Below are positions 56,329-64,000 of a stretch of 64,000 nucleotides of DNA, piece after piece. The translations under genes were made by a program, and so were the position numbers. Numbering within the stretch: the stretch's first letter is position 1; each line of letters begins with the position of its first letter. Origin of the DNA: Bacteroidaceae bacterium (GTDB lineage: Bacteria > Bacteroidota > Bacteroidia > Bacteroidales > Bacteroidaceae); the NCBI GenBank assembly GCA_017651245.1, contig JAGCDQ010000022.1:62001-126000 (forward strand), read 5' to 3'. Under the pieces are notes generated by a model. That model ran no database searches. It was not told the origin of the DNA and saw only the letters and a program-made list of their open reading frames with translations.

Positions 56329-57933
56329 ATGAAAGGCTTTACTAACACAATTCTCATGAGTGCAGCATGGTTCTGCCTGGCAGGGCAGATGAGCGCACAA
56401 AACGTGACTCAATTCCGTGTGACCAATCACGAACAGCAGACCATCGATGGCTTTGGAGCCAGCGATGCGTGGAGCATGTGGCAAATAGGGCAGTGGGAGG
56501 ACTCCCTCCAAACCCAAGTGGCTGATTGGCTCTTCTCGTCTGAGAGTAATGCAGATGGTTCCCCAAAGGGCATAGGACTGAGTATCTGGCGATTCAATGC
56601 TGGAACAGGTAGCGCAGCACAGGGCGATGCTGCACAAATCAATCGTGACACCCGTACCGAAGTCTATGCCAAGCAGACAGGCCAGCGTCAGTTCCTGAAG
56701 TTGGCAAAGGAACGTGGAGTGCCCACCTTCTTGGCGTTCTACAACTCGCCTCCAGTTCATCTCACTCAGAACGGACTCGCCACCAACACTGGTCGTGACG
56801 GCACTTTCAACCTGAAACCAGACGCCTACGATGACTTTGCCGCCTACATTGCCGAGATGCTCCAAACGGCAGAGAAAGAGGATGGCATCCATTTCGACTA
56901 TGTGTGTCCTGTGAACGAACCCGACGGACATTGGAACTGGCAAGGTCCTAAGCAAGAAGGTTCTCCTGCCACGAATCGGGAGGTGGCACATATCGCTCGC
57001 GAGATGAGCAAGGAGTTTGTCTGTCGTGGCATCACCACCAAAATACTGATCAACGAATCCAGTGATTTCCGTTGTATGTTTGCCACCCATCAGACCGATT
57101 GGCAACGTGGCTACGAGATTCAAGCCTTCTGGAATCCCGATTCCACCGACACCTACGTGGGCAATCTCCCCAACATCGCTCCTGTGATGGCTGGACACTC
57201 CTATTGGACCAACACCCCCATCCTCAAGCCAGGCACCAGAGGCTATGAACGCACAGGATTGTACGGCTTCCGTAAACGCCTGAAAGATGCCTTTGATAAG
57301 GTGGGTCTCGATTTTTGGATGACTGAACTCTGCATCATGTCCAACGACGAAGAGATTCATGGGGGTGGCGGTTTCGACTATTCGATGGAGGTAGCCCTCT
57401 ATGTGGCGCGTGTCATGCACTACGACCTGACCGTCGCCAATGCCCGTTCGTGGCAATGGTGGCGAGCTGCTGGTGGCAACTATAAGGACGGATTGATTTA
57501 CATGAGTAACAGAAGACCTACACGCCGAACGGCTCTCCCCATAGAAGGGGAGAAGTCCGCAGGACAAAGGGGGTCTGGTCATTTCGTGCGTGACTCCAAA
57601 CTTATGTGGACGTTGGGCAACTTCTCCCGTTTCATTCGTCCTGGAGCCGTGCGTATTGATGTAGAGGGCACGATGGAAATCGATGGACTCATGCTTTCAG
57701 CCTATAAGAATACAGATGGAACCCTCGCCATTGTCGCCATCAACTACAGCAAAGATGATCGCCCCATCAGCATCAACCTCCAACCTCAAGTCTCCAATCT
57801 CAAACCTCGAACCACCACCGCCTATCGCACTTCCGACGTGGAAGGTGAGAATCTCAAGAACATCGGCAAAGTGGACTTGAAGAATGCGCTCTTGCCAGCA
57901 CGCTCTGTTACCACTTTTGTGGTTGAAAAGTAA
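56329..57933 (+). CDS. GH30-family glycosidase, possibly endo-beta-1,6-galactanase
   Basis: Start at ATG 56329 gives a signal peptide (MKGFTNTILMSAAWFCLAGQMSAQ). The barrel shows IDGFGASDAWSMW, the acid/base Glu in CPVNEPDGHWNWQG and the nucleophile Glu in DFWMTELCIMS. GGFDYSMEVALYVARVMHYDL resembles the GH30 subfamily with endo-beta-1,6-galactanases, different from the xylanase-like GH30 at 4181. A stretch of about 20 residues (near residues 398-420: RRPTRRTALPIEGEKSAG) is encoded by a palindromic repeat and looks like an insertion; the frame is kept. Substrate is uncertain; galactan would fit the neighbouring GH2 and L-galactose genes. Confidence 0.82.
   Translation: MKGFTNTILMSAAWFCLAGQMSAQNVTQFRVTNHEQQTIDGFGASDAWSMWQIGQWEDSLQTQVADWLFSSESNADGSPKGIGLSIWRFNAGTGSAAQGDAAQINRDTRTEVYAKQTGQRQFLKLAKERGVPTFLAFYNSPPVHLTQNGLATNTGRDGTFNLKPDAYDDFAAYIAEMLQTAEKEDGIHFDYVCPVNEPDGHWNWQGPKQEGSPATNREVAHIAREMSKEFVCRGITTKILINESSDFRCMFATHQTDWQRGYEIQAFWNPDSTDTYVGNLPNIAPVMAGHSYWTNTPILKPGTRGYERTGLYGFRKRLKDAFDKVGLDFWMTELCIMSNDEEIHGGGGFDYSMEVALYVARVMHYDLTVANARSWQWWRAAGGNYKDGLIYMSNRRPTRRTALPIEGEKSAGQRGSGHFVRDSKLMWTLGNFSRFIRPGAVRIDVEGTMEIDGLMLSAYKNTDGTLAIVAINYSKDDRPISINLQPQVSNLKPRTTTAYRTSDVEGENLKNIGKVDLKNALLPARSVTTFVVEK
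57533..57575 (+). repeat. Palindromic repeat inserted in frame in the GH30 gene
   Basis: Two small hairpins lie side by side: TCTCCCC/GGGGAGA around ATAGAA (57534-57553) and GTCC-GCA-GGAC (57555-57565). The segment has no counterpart in the protein's family pattern and looks like an intergenic repeat that has landed inside a gene. Confidence 0.6.
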
Positions 57934-57948
57934 ATAATGTGGAAAAAG

Positions 57949-57980
57949 TTTGGCTGAAACAAGAAAAGATTGTATCTTTG
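57949..57980 (+). promoter_or_regulatory. Promoter of the leu operon
   Basis: TTTG (57949-57952) and TATCTTTG (57973-57980) with a 20-base spacer; the leader ORF begins 40 bases downstream. Confidence 0.78.
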
Positions 57981-58020
57981 CAGCCGATTCTGCAATAGCA
58001 GATGAAAGAATTGAAAGAAA

Positions 58021-58116
58021 ATGGCAAATTATAGCAACACACTGCGACTTAACCTTTTGGCACTACGACTTACTGGGTCGGAGGTGAGAAAGGTGCGTGT
58101 GTGCTGTCAGGCATAA
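58021..58116 (+). CDS. leuL: Leucine-rich leader peptide of the leu operon
   Basis: A 31-codon frame, MANYSNTLRLNLLALRLTG followed by SEVRKVRVCCQA, has six leucine codons within codons 8-17 (CTG, CTT, CTT, TTG, CTA, CTT). It lies between the promoter and a hairpin set typical of transcription attenuation. Ribosome stalling at the leucine codons when leucyl-tRNA is scarce would allow the antiterminator to form. It is too short for ordinary gene calling. Attenuation follows from the arrangement; it was not tested. Confidence 0.88.
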   Translation: MANYSNTLRLNLLALRLTGSEVRKVRVCCQA

Positions 58117-58171
58117 CGATATAAAAAGTATGTTTAACCTTTCTCACAACTGTGGGGAAGGTTTTGCTTTT
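58084..58171 (+). terminator. Attenuator of the leu operon
   Basis: Terminator: ACCTTTCTCACA with TGTGGGGAAGGT (58137-58162; 12 bp with three G-U pairs) followed by TTTTGCTTTT. Antiterminator: GTGAGAAAGGT at 58084-58094, inside the leader frame, is perfectly complementary to 58137-58147, the left arm of the terminator. The two folds exclude each other. Confidence 0.88.
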
Positions 58172-58223
58172 ATATGGGCTTATGCTTGTGCCTCATGGTG
58201 GTGAGAACTAAAAACTAAAAAAT

Positions 58224-59726
58224 ATGGCAGATAGATTATTTATTTTTGACACAACGCTCCGCGATGGCGAGCAGGTGCCAGGATGTCAGCTCAACACTGT
58301 TGAGAAGATTCAGGTGGCTAAGCAGCTGGAGGCGCTGGGTGTCGATGTCATCGAGGCTGGTTTCCCTATCTCCAGCCCTGGCGATTTCAACAGTGTGGTG
58401 GAAATCTCGAAAGCGGTCACTTGGCCTACCATCTGTGCGTTGACCCGTGCAGTGGAGAAGGACATTGACGTGGCTGCCGAGGCACTTCAGTATGCAAAGC
58501 ACAAGCGTATCCACACGGGTATCGGCACATCGCCTTCACACATCAAGTACAAGTTCAACTCCACTCCAGAGGAAATCATCGAACGTGCTGTGGCTGCTGT
58601 GAAATATGCCAAGCGGTACGTGGAGGATGTGGAGTTTTATGCTGAGGATGCAGGTCGTACGGACAACGAGTATCTGGCTCGTGTGATTGACGCTGTGACC
58701 AAGGCTGGTGCAACGGTTTGTAACATCCCCGACACGACGGGCTTCCGTGTGCCAAACGAATATCACGAGAAAATCAAGTACCTCTATGAGCACGTGGATG
58801 CTTTTGCTGCAGGCAAGTCCATCCTCTCTACTCACTGCCACAATGACCTCGGCATGGCTACTGCCAACACGGTGGCTGGTGTGCTGGGTGGTGCCCGTCA
58901 GGTGGAGGTGACCATCAACGGTATCGGTGAACGTGCTGGTAACACGTCTCTCGAAGAGGTGGCGATGATCTTCAAGACACATCCTGACCTCGGCATCGAG
59001 ACGAACATCAATACGACGAAGATTTATCCGACAAGCCGTATGGTGTCTTCGTTGATGAACATGCCTGTGCAGCCTAACAAGGCGATTGTGGGTAAGAATG
59101 CCTTTGCTCATTCTAGCGGTATCCATCAGGATGGTGTGCTGAAGAACGCATCTACTTATGAGATCATGGACCCAAGGGATGTGGGAATCGACGATAACGC
59201 TATCGTGCTGACGGCTCGTTCAGGTCGTGCTGCCTTGAAGCATCGTCTGAGCGTGAATGGCGTGGAAGTGGAAGGCGAGAAGCTTGACCAGATTTATGAG
59301 GAGTTCCTGAAACTGGCTGACAAGAAGAAGGAAGTGACGGACGACGACATCCTCGTATTGGCTGGTGCAGAGCGTAGTGCTGCCCACAACGTGAAACTGG
59401 ATTATCTGCAGGTGACCACTGGTAAGGGCGTTCGCTCTGTAGCTTCTATCGGTTTGCAGGTGGCAAACGAGCATTTCGAGGCTGCTGCATCGGGCAATGG
59501 TCCTGTAGATGCTGCCATTAATGCCTTGAAGTGCATCATCAAGCGCAAGATGACTCTCAAGGAATTCACCATCCAAGCCATCTCGAAGGGTTCCGACGAC
59601 ATGGGTAAGGTGCACATGCAGGTGGAGTACAACGGTCACCTCTACTATGGTTTTGGTGCCAACACCGACATCGTCACCGCTTCCGTCGAGGCATATATTG
59701 ACTGTATCAATAAATTTAGAGGCTAA
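58224..59726 (+). CDS. leuA: 2-isopropylmalate synthase
   Basis: The 500-residue protein condenses acetyl-CoA with 2-ketoisovalerate, the first step of leucine synthesis. [15 protein letters not shown] and the metal-binding [14 protein letters not shown] are present in the catalytic barrel (about 1-275), [16 protein letters not shown] in the linker, and a C-terminal leucine-sensing domain (about 365-500), so it should be feedback-inhibited. It follows the attenuator. The stop overlaps the leuC start by one base (TAATG). Close paralogues (citramalate or homocitrate synthases) cannot be fully excluded, but leuC and leuD next to it support LeuA. Confidence 0.96.
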   Translation: MADRLFIFDTTLRDGEQVPGCQLNTVEKIQVAKQLEALGVDVIEAGFPISSPGDFNSVVEISKAVTWPTICALTRAVEKDIDVAAEALQYAKHKRIHTGIGTSPSHIKYKFNSTPEEIIERAVAAVKYAKRYVEDVEFYAEDAGRTDNEYLARVIDAVTKAGATVCNIPDTTGFRVPNEYHEKIKYLYEHVDAFAAGKSILSTHCHNDLGMATANTVAGVLGGARQVEVTINGIGERAGNTSLEEVAMIFKTHPDLGIETNINTTKIYPTSRMVSSLMNMPVQPNKAIVGKNAFAHSSGIHQDGVLKNASTYEIMDPRDVGIDDNAIVLTARSGRAALKHRLSVNGVEVEGEKLDQIYEEFLKLADKKKEVTDDDILVLAGAERSAAHNVKLDYLQVTTGKGVRSVASIGLQVANEHFEAAASGNGPVDAAINALKCIIKRKMTLKEFTIQAISKGSDDMGKVHMQVEYNGHLYYGFGANTDIVTASVEAYIDCINKFRG

Positions 59727-61117
59727 TGGGAAAGACATTATTTGATAAGATTTGGGATGCCCACGTGGTGCAGAACGTGGAGGATGGTCCCACACAATTG
59801 TATATCGACCGCTTGTATGCGCATGAGGTGACGAGTCCGCAGGCGTTCGACACATTGAGAGACAAGAACATCAAAGTGTTCCGTCCTGATCATGTGGTGG
59901 CTATGCCCGACCACAACACACCTTCTGACCAGCAGGAAGTTATCAACGACCCTGTAGGTCGCAAGCAGGTAGAGACCTTGAAAGCCAATTGTGAGGAGTT
60001 TGGCATCAAGCACTTTGCAATGGGTACAAAGGACAATGGTATCATCCACGTGGTGGGTCCTGAGAAGGCACTGTCGTTGCCAGGCATGACCATCGTGTGT
60101 GGCGACTCTCACACTTCCACACATGGTGCTGTGGGTGCCATCGCGATGGGTATCGGTACCAGCGAGGTGGCTCAGGTTTTGGCTTCACAATGCATCTTGC
60201 AGAGCAAGCCCAAGACCATGCGCATCAACATCGAAGGCACGCTGCCTGAGAAGACCACTGCCAAGGATGTGGCACTCTATATCATGGCTCAGATGACCAC
60301 TTCGGGTGCGACAGGCTATGCCGTGGAATATGCAGGTTCAGCTATTCGCAACATGAGCATGGAGGGACGTCTGACGCTCTCTAACCTCTCTATCGAGATG
60401 GGTAGCCGTGCAGGTCTGATTGCGCCTGATGAAACCACTTTCGCTTATCTGAAGGGTCGCGAGTATGCGCCTAAGGGTGAGGATTGGGACAAGGCTGTGG
60501 AAGAGTGGAAGAAACTTTACTCTGACAAGGATGCCGTGTTCGACAAGGAGGTGACTTATCGTGCCGAAAACATCGCCCCACGTATCACCTACGGAACAAA
60601 CCCCGGTGCTGGTATTGCCATTGATGAGGCGATTCCTACGCTCGAAGAGATTCCAGAGGCTGACCACGTTCAGTTCCTCAGCATGTTGGAATATATGCAA
60701 TTCAAACCTGGTCAGAAACTTGAAGGCGTGCCAGTGGATTACTGCTTCCTCGGTGCTTGCACCAATGGTCGCATCGAAGACTTCCGTGCTTTCGCCTCTG
60801 TGGTGAAGGGCAAGAAGAAGGCTGACAATGTGGTGGCTTGGCTCGTACCTGGTTCTTGGCTCGTTCGTCAGCAAATCATCGACGAGGGCATCGACAAGAT
60901 TCTGGAAGAGGCAGGTTTCGAACTCCGTCTCCCATCTTGTTCTGCTTGTCTTGCCATGAATCCCGACAAGGTGCCAGCAGGTAAGCTTGCCATCTCTACC
61001 AGCAACCGCAACTTCGTCGGTCGCCAAGGTCCTGGTGCTCGCACTATCCTTGCTTCACCACTGGTTGTGGCAGCATCAGCAATCACAGGAGTAGTAACTG
61101 ACCCAAGAAAGATGTAA
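59726..61117 (+). CDS. leuC: 3-isopropylmalate dehydratase large subunit
   Basis: The 463-residue aconitase-type protein isomerises 2- to 3-isopropylmalate together with LeuD. The 4Fe-4S cysteines are present: Cys345 in [11 protein letters not shown] and Cys405 and Cys408 in [32 protein letters not shown] is the family's signature. It starts inside the leuA stop and ends four bases before leuD. Confidence 0.97.
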   Translation: MGKTLFDKIWDAHVVQNVEDGPTQLYIDRLYAHEVTSPQAFDTLRDKNIKVFRPDHVVAMPDHNTPSDQQEVINDPVGRKQVETLKANCEEFGIKHFAMGTKDNGIIHVVGPEKALSLPGMTIVCGDSHTSTHGAVGAIAMGIGTSEVAQVLASQCILQSKPKTMRINIEGTLPEKTTAKDVALYIMAQMTTSGATGYAVEYAGSAIRNMSMEGRLTLSNLSIEMGSRAGLIAPDETTFAYLKGREYAPKGEDWDKAVEEWKKLYSDKDAVFDKEVTYRAENIAPRITYGTNPGAGIAIDEAIPTLEEIPEADHVQFLSMLEYMQFKPGQKLEGVPVDYCFLGACTNGRIEDFRAFASVVKGKKKADNVVAWLVPGSWLVRQQIIDEGIDKILEEAGFELRLPSCSACLAMNPDKVPAGKLAISTSNRNFVGRQGPGARTILASPLVVAASAITGVVTDPRKM

Positions 61118-61121
61118 GATT

Positions 61122-62300
61122 ATGGCTAAAGAGAAATTTGACATTATCCAGTCAACCTGTATTCCTATCCAGATTGACAATTGCAATACCGACCTCATCA
61201 TCCCTGCCCGCTACTTGGCAAGCACCACTCGTGATCCCAAGTTCTTCGGTGATGCCTTTATGCACGACCTCCGTTTTGATGCAGAAGGAAATCCTGTGGC
61301 AGACTTTGTGATGAACCAACCTGAGTATGCAGAGGCACCTCGTAAGGGTGTGCACGAGATTATCGTGGGCGGTCAGAACTGGGGTTCTGGTTCCAGCCGT
61401 GAACATGCTGCATGGGCGATTGCTGGTTATGGCGTTCGTGTCGTCATCTCCAGTTCGTTTGCCGACATCCATCGCAACAACCTCCTCAACTGCTTCGTGC
61501 TTCCTGTCATCGTGAGCAAGGAGTTCCAGCAGGAGTTGTTCGACAGCATTGCTGCCAATCCTCAGACGGAGGTGAAGGTGGATGTGCCTAACCAAACAGT
61601 GACCAACCTCGCCACTGGCAACGCTGAGCACTTCGACATCAACTCCTATAAGAAGTACTGCCTCATGAATGCCTACGATGACATCGATTTTCTCCTTTCC
61701 AATAAGGACAAGATTGAGGCATACGAGGGACAGGGTGTAGCTTCTGCAGAGGATGCCGCTGTAGTGGAGGAAACTGATTTTCAGGAGCCAGCTGCCCCGA
61801 CATACGTTGAGGCTACCAACGAGGCTCCTGTAGAAGAGCCGGCTGAGGAGGTTGCTCCCATCGAAGTGACTACGCATCATGAGAGTGAGCCTTTCGTACC
61901 CAAGAAACTTCTGCCCATCAATCGTGGATTGGCAAAGTTCTTCTTGTTGAGTATGGTCACGTTAGGTATTTATGGCATTGTTGTGCTTACTCAGATCTCG
62001 AGTGAAATCAACACCGTCGCCACCCGATATGATGGCCGTAAGACTACTAACTATCTGTGGTTCTTCTTCCTTTGGGGATGGCTTACTGGTGGCATCGCAT
62101 TCCTCGTGTGGTTCCACAATCTTAGCAATCGCATCGGCAATGAACTTCAACGCCGTCAGATTCCTTACTCTTTCGGTGCTTCTGACTACTGGCTCTGGTG
62201 CGTTCTGGGTTCTTTTGTGGGTTTCCTTCCATTGATTTACACCTACAAACTGCTGAGTGCGACGAACCAGCTGAATGCTGACTACAATCAGAAAGGATAA
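61122..62300 (+). CDS. leuD: 3-isopropylmalate dehydratase small subunit fused to a three-helix membrane domain
   Basis: Residues 1-200 are an ordinary LeuD with NTDLIIPARYL and GSGSSREHAAWAIAGYGVR. LeuD proteins normally end there. This one runs on with an acidic Glu/Ala/Pro linker (about 205-262) and a DUF4234-like membrane domain (about 264-390) with hydrophobic segments at about 271-291, 310-331 and 356-378. There is no stop or frameshift between the parts in the given sequence. The fusion would tie the leucine isomerase, a soluble enzyme elsewhere, to the inner membrane. leuB is not downstream; the next genes face the other way. The LeuD call is firm, the role of the tail is unknown. Confidence 0.93.
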   Translation: MAKEKFDIIQSTCIPIQIDNCNTDLIIPARYLASTTRDPKFFGDAFMHDLRFDAEGNPVADFVMNQPEYAEAPRKGVHEIIVGGQNWGSGSSREHAAWAIAGYGVRVVISSSFADIHRNNLLNCFVLPVIVSKEFQQELFDSIAANPQTEVKVDVPNQTVTNLATGNAEHFDINSYKKYCLMNAYDDIDFLLSNKDKIEAYEGQGVASAEDAAVVEETDFQEPAAPTYVEATNEAPVEEPAEEVAPIEVTTHHESEPFVPKKLLPINRGLAKFFLLSMVTLGIYGIVVLTQISSEINTVATRYDGRKTTNYLWFFFLWGWLTGGIAFLVWFHNLSNRIGNELQRRQIPYSFGASDYWLWCVLGSFVGFLPLIYTYKLLSATNQLNADYNQKG

Positions 62301-62321
62301 TGATATTTTTATAGATGAATA

Positions 62322-62351
62322 AAGGGGAATGCTTCATTGGGCGTTCCCCTT
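62322..62351. terminator. Bidirectional terminator after leuD
   Basis: AAGGGGAATGC (62322-62332) pairs with GCGTTCCCCTT (62341-62351) with one T-G pair. It lies between the convergent leuD and DUF4298 genes and covers the stop of the latter. Confidence 0.75.
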
Positions 62352-62621
62352 AATGATTTCATCGAGCCTTCTGCTTTCTTCCAGCACATTCCAGATGCCA
62401 TCCTCCGACAGCACGCCTCGCTTCAGGTCCTTTGGTAACTTCCCTTCTTCGTCCGCCTTGCAATCCTGTTTCCATTGCTTGCTGCCCAGATACTTATCCA
62501 GCTTTTCGATAGCCTCCCGAGCCTCATCATATTGCTCTAGAGCTGCCGACAGTTCCTTCACTGCCGCCGATGCTCGCTCCAGACACGCCTCCATCTGTTT
62601 GATTCTTTCAATTCGTTCCAT
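62334..62621 (-). CDS. DUF4298 family protein
   Basis: ATG 62621 is preferred over 62720 because GGAGGAAGG lies about eight bases upstream and DUF4298 proteins start like MERIERIKQME. The 95 residues are helical, with the family's C-terminal KLPKDLKRGVLSEDGIWNVLEE. It is a soluble protein of unknown function. A 7-bp hairpin (62670-62687, GCGGAAA/TTTCCGC) lies between it and the upstream gene. Confidence 0.78.
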   Translation of the reverse strand: MERIERIKQMEACLERASAAVKELSAALEQYDEAREAIEKLDKYLGSKQWKQDCKADEEGKLPKDLKRGVLSEDGIWNVLEESRRLDEIIKGNAQ

Positions 62622-62701
62622 TATGTTCCTTCCTCCTCCACGATTCATATAATACCAAGAAGCTTTCTTGCGGAAAGAGTTTTCCGCCTTCACGTGTATG
62701 A

Positions 62702-62986
62702 TTATATCACGTTCAGCCATACCTCTTTGTCGTGCATAACTACATCATTTGACATCGCAGGATTTTCTTCGTCCGACTCGTCAAACCAATCTTCTTCTGG
62801 TTCTTCGTATGGGAAGGGTCGATTTTCCATAAAGTCCATATTCTCAAGAAACTCCACAGTGGAAGGATGCAGATTCTTTTTAAGGTAATCTGCTTTCTCT
62901 TTCTGTGAAGCACCCTGCCATTTGTATGCTACAGCAGGTTCTTTCACCCTGCTCTGAGCTTCATCATGTTCAAAGTTATATTCCAT
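62702..62986 (-). CDS. Small acidic protein of unknown function
   Basis: ATG 62986 (MEYNFEHDEAQ) is 21 bases after a good promoter -7 element, so it is chosen over the frame start at 63049. The 94-residue protein is acidic (EEPEEDWFDESDEENP) and has no membrane segment. I do not recognise a family. It may form a unit with the DUF4298 gene downstream. Confidence 0.65.
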   Translation of the reverse strand: MEYNFEHDEAQSRVKEPAVAYKWQGASQKEKADYLKKNLHPSTVEFLENMDFMENRPFPYEEPEEDWFDESDEENPAMSNDVVMHDKEVWLNVI

Positions 62987-63006
62987 AGCTATATTATTTG
63001 ATGCCA

Positions 63007-63037
63007 CAAAGGTATATAAAAAGAAACTACCCACAAA
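63007..63037 (-). promoter_or_regulatory. Promoter of the small acidic protein gene
   Basis: TTTG (complement of 63034-63037) and TACCTTTG (complement of 63007-63014), 19-base spacer. Confidence 0.75.
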
Positions 63038-63175
63038 GAGTTCTCGCATTTTTTTTGCTGAACCCAGGGTTATTCTTCAAAACCCCCATTTTTTGCAAAG
63101 CAGAAAGGTCACGTTCAATGGTGCGTTTGGCTCACCGACAAGTCTTCGACATTTGTTTGCCTCTGCACTTTAAAA
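63027..63175 (-). pseudogene. Broken helix-turn-helix fragment
   Basis: The minus strand reads AKRTIERDLSALQKMGVLK in one frame, the wording of winged-helix domains at the end of RecG-like/AAA-4 or Fic-type proteins. The preceding EDLSVS lies in another frame, and a stop is in the first frame directly before the match, so a frameshift has broken it. It ends at a stop at 63027. Only about 50 codons remain. The promoter of the next gene is inside it. Confidence 0.5.
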
Positions 63176-63229
63176 AACACCTAACAACCTAACATTCGCT
63201 TTCAAATGGGTTGTGGTTCAGTGAGTTGT

Positions 63230-63262
63230 CTATGTTAGGTCTCGCACGAAGACCTAACATAG
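63230..63262. repeat. 13-bp perfect hairpin with repeated CCTAACAT words
   Basis: CTATGTTAGGTCT (63230-63242) and AGACCTAACATAG (63250-63262) are perfectly complementary around CGCACGA. Further CCTAACA words flank it from 63180 to 63270. It lies just downstream of the VirE-like gene and may end its transcript or mark an element border. Confidence 0.65.
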
Positions 63263-63278
63263 ACCTAACATTTGCTAA

Positions 63279-64000
63279 TCAGGCAGCAGTTAGAGGAATC
63301 ACCTTGTAGAAGGGAATGTTGCTGCGATTGGCATGCTCGAATCCCAATTCCCGCATGGCAACACCCAGATGAACCCTCGTGCCGTGATTGATTTTCACTT
63401 GTGGGTACTCCTGCTGAATCACCTGCAACAACTGAGTGCTGTTCATCGCTCTCGGCGTTTCTCCATCCAATGGCTTTCTGAAGCAGACAGCCACAATCTC
63501 AGCCATATCCTTTTGTTCCATATAACCCAAGTTGATCTCTTGAATGCGAGCCACCTCCAGGTTGTTGAACCAATAAGGCGCCTTTGCCACATTCAGTTCA
63601 TGCAGCACTTGTGCATACAACTGGTCATAGTCAATCTCACCCGTGTTGTCGATGAACTGCCCCTGAGGAATCGTCAGGCAGATATAGCGACGGCTACCCG
63701 TTGCATCCGTCAAGGGGTGCGGATTGTTCGTCGAAGCCACGAACGAGGCATAACGAGGCCTGTCTTCCTGCGAGGCACCATAGATGGGGCGTCCGTTCAC
63801 CTTGTTCTTCGAAAGTGTCTGCTTCAGGGCAGGGTGCTGGCTCGGACGGATGGCATCCAACTCATCGAGGTTCACCAAGAGGTTGTTCGTCAGCGCCATC
63901 TCCTTGTCGAACTTGTTCGAGAGGTTCAGGTGATCCAGATAGTACTGGCGCAGATGTGGAGGGAGCAACCTCAGCAAGAAGGTCGTCTTTCCACATCCCT
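63279..64000 (-). CDS. VirE-like P-loop protein, 3' part (cut by window end)
   Basis: The frame is open to the end of the window, so the N-terminus is missing; a TTG at 63977 is not the start. The first visible residues, GCGKTTFLLRLL, are a Walker A loop, and LLVNLDELD is a Walker B-like strand. ASTNNPHPLTDATGSRRYICLTI matches the VirE/DUF3874 group of helicase-like ATPases found on Bacteroidetes mobile elements, usually with a primase-like N-terminal part. The C-terminal 90 residues (ARAMNSTQLLQVIQQEYPQV-type) form a small helical domain. It suggests that an integrated element begins here and runs to the right. Confidence 0.8.
   Translation of the reverse strand, partial: GCGKTTFLLRLLPPHLRQYYLDHLNLSNKFDKEMALTNNLLVNLDELDAIRPSQHPALKQTLSKNKVNGRPIYGASQEDRPRYASFVASTNNPHPLTDATGSRRYICLTIPQGQFIDNTGEIDYDQLYAQVLHELNVAKAPYWFNNLEVARIQEINLGYMEQKDMAEIVAVCFRKPLDGETPRAMNSTQLLQVIQQEYPQVKINHGTRVHLGVAMRELGFEHANRSNIPFYKVIPLTAA

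Noticed and set aside
55870-57582. 570-aa minus-strand open frame across the HD and GH30 genes
   Set aside because: It is antisense to the GH30 gene and reads into the HD gene out of frame; no motifs were seen.

Overview
The window looks like a member of the Bacteroidota, most likely the Prevotella/Segatella group. The promoters have the Bacteroidetes form (TAnnTTTG at -7, often TTTG about 19-20 bases upstream). There is a hybrid two-component regulator of the polysaccharide-locus type, a riboswitch-controlled TonB-dependent receptor, tandem GH115/GH43/GH10-esterase genes like those of rumen and gut Prevotella, and Prevotella-like secreted C-termini. The genus is inferred from gene content and motifs; no alignment was run.

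Layout. (1) 1-19.5 kb, plus strand: a glucuronoarabinoxylan-degrading cluster with two GH115 genes (the first cut by the window edge), GH30, GH95, two GH43, a GH10-CE1 bifunctional xylanase-esterase and a 1.2-kDa-residue-scale (1213 aa) secreted protein of unknown role. It is followed by a full-length hybrid two-component regulator (19.7-23.7 kb). No SusC/SusD pair is in view and may lie to the left. (2) 23.7-28.7 kb: two tRNA genes, RlpA, and a tightly overlapping minus-strand operon (small protein, DUF1460 amidase-like, EFR1 ferredoxin, ABC-F ATPase). (3) 28.7-32.7 kb: a 0.9-kb gene-free, palindrome-rich stretch, then a thiamine uptake operon (TPP riboswitch, TonB receptor, PnuC-type transporter). 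(4) 32.9-41.1 kb: an ECF sigma factor with its probable anti-sigma factor and a secreted partner, an M13 peptidase, a Pro/Gly/Arg-rich secreted protein, a CotH-domain protein, and a scar made of two gene fragments. (5) 41.1-56.2 kb, minus strand: GH2 with its AraC-type regulator, two GH29 enzymes, a mutarotase, a cytidylyltransferase-GHMP kinase fusion, and a four-gene set matching in order the published Bacteroides vulgatus L-galactose pathway (dehydrogenase, lactonase, permease, L-galactonate dehydrogenase), then an AraC regulator and an HD-domain protein. (6) 56.3-57.9 kb: a second GH30. (7) 58-62.3 kb: leuACD behind a leucine-rich leader peptide and attenuator; LeuD carries an extra C-terminal membrane domain. 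(8) 62.3-64 kb: small hypothetical genes, a broken helix-turn-helix fragment and the 3' part of a VirE-like P-loop gene, probably the edge of a mobile region.

How it fits together: the GH115, GH30, GH10-CE1 and GH43 enzymes would strip and cut decorated xylan. GH95 enzymes in complex-xylan loci can be alpha-L-galactosidases, and the L-galactose operon 35 kb away would then consume the released sugar, giving one substrate-to-metabolism story.

The most interesting items are: a pair of related, previously unnoticed small-RNA-like units on the minus strand (11.4 and 23.8 kb) that share a promoter/5' region and a hairpin-loop sequence; the LeuD-membrane-domain fusion; the cytidylyltransferase-GHMP kinase fusion in an L-galactose/fucose locus; an intercistronic stop-codon-overlapping hairpin used three times; and a tandem-duplication scar around CotH and GH2.
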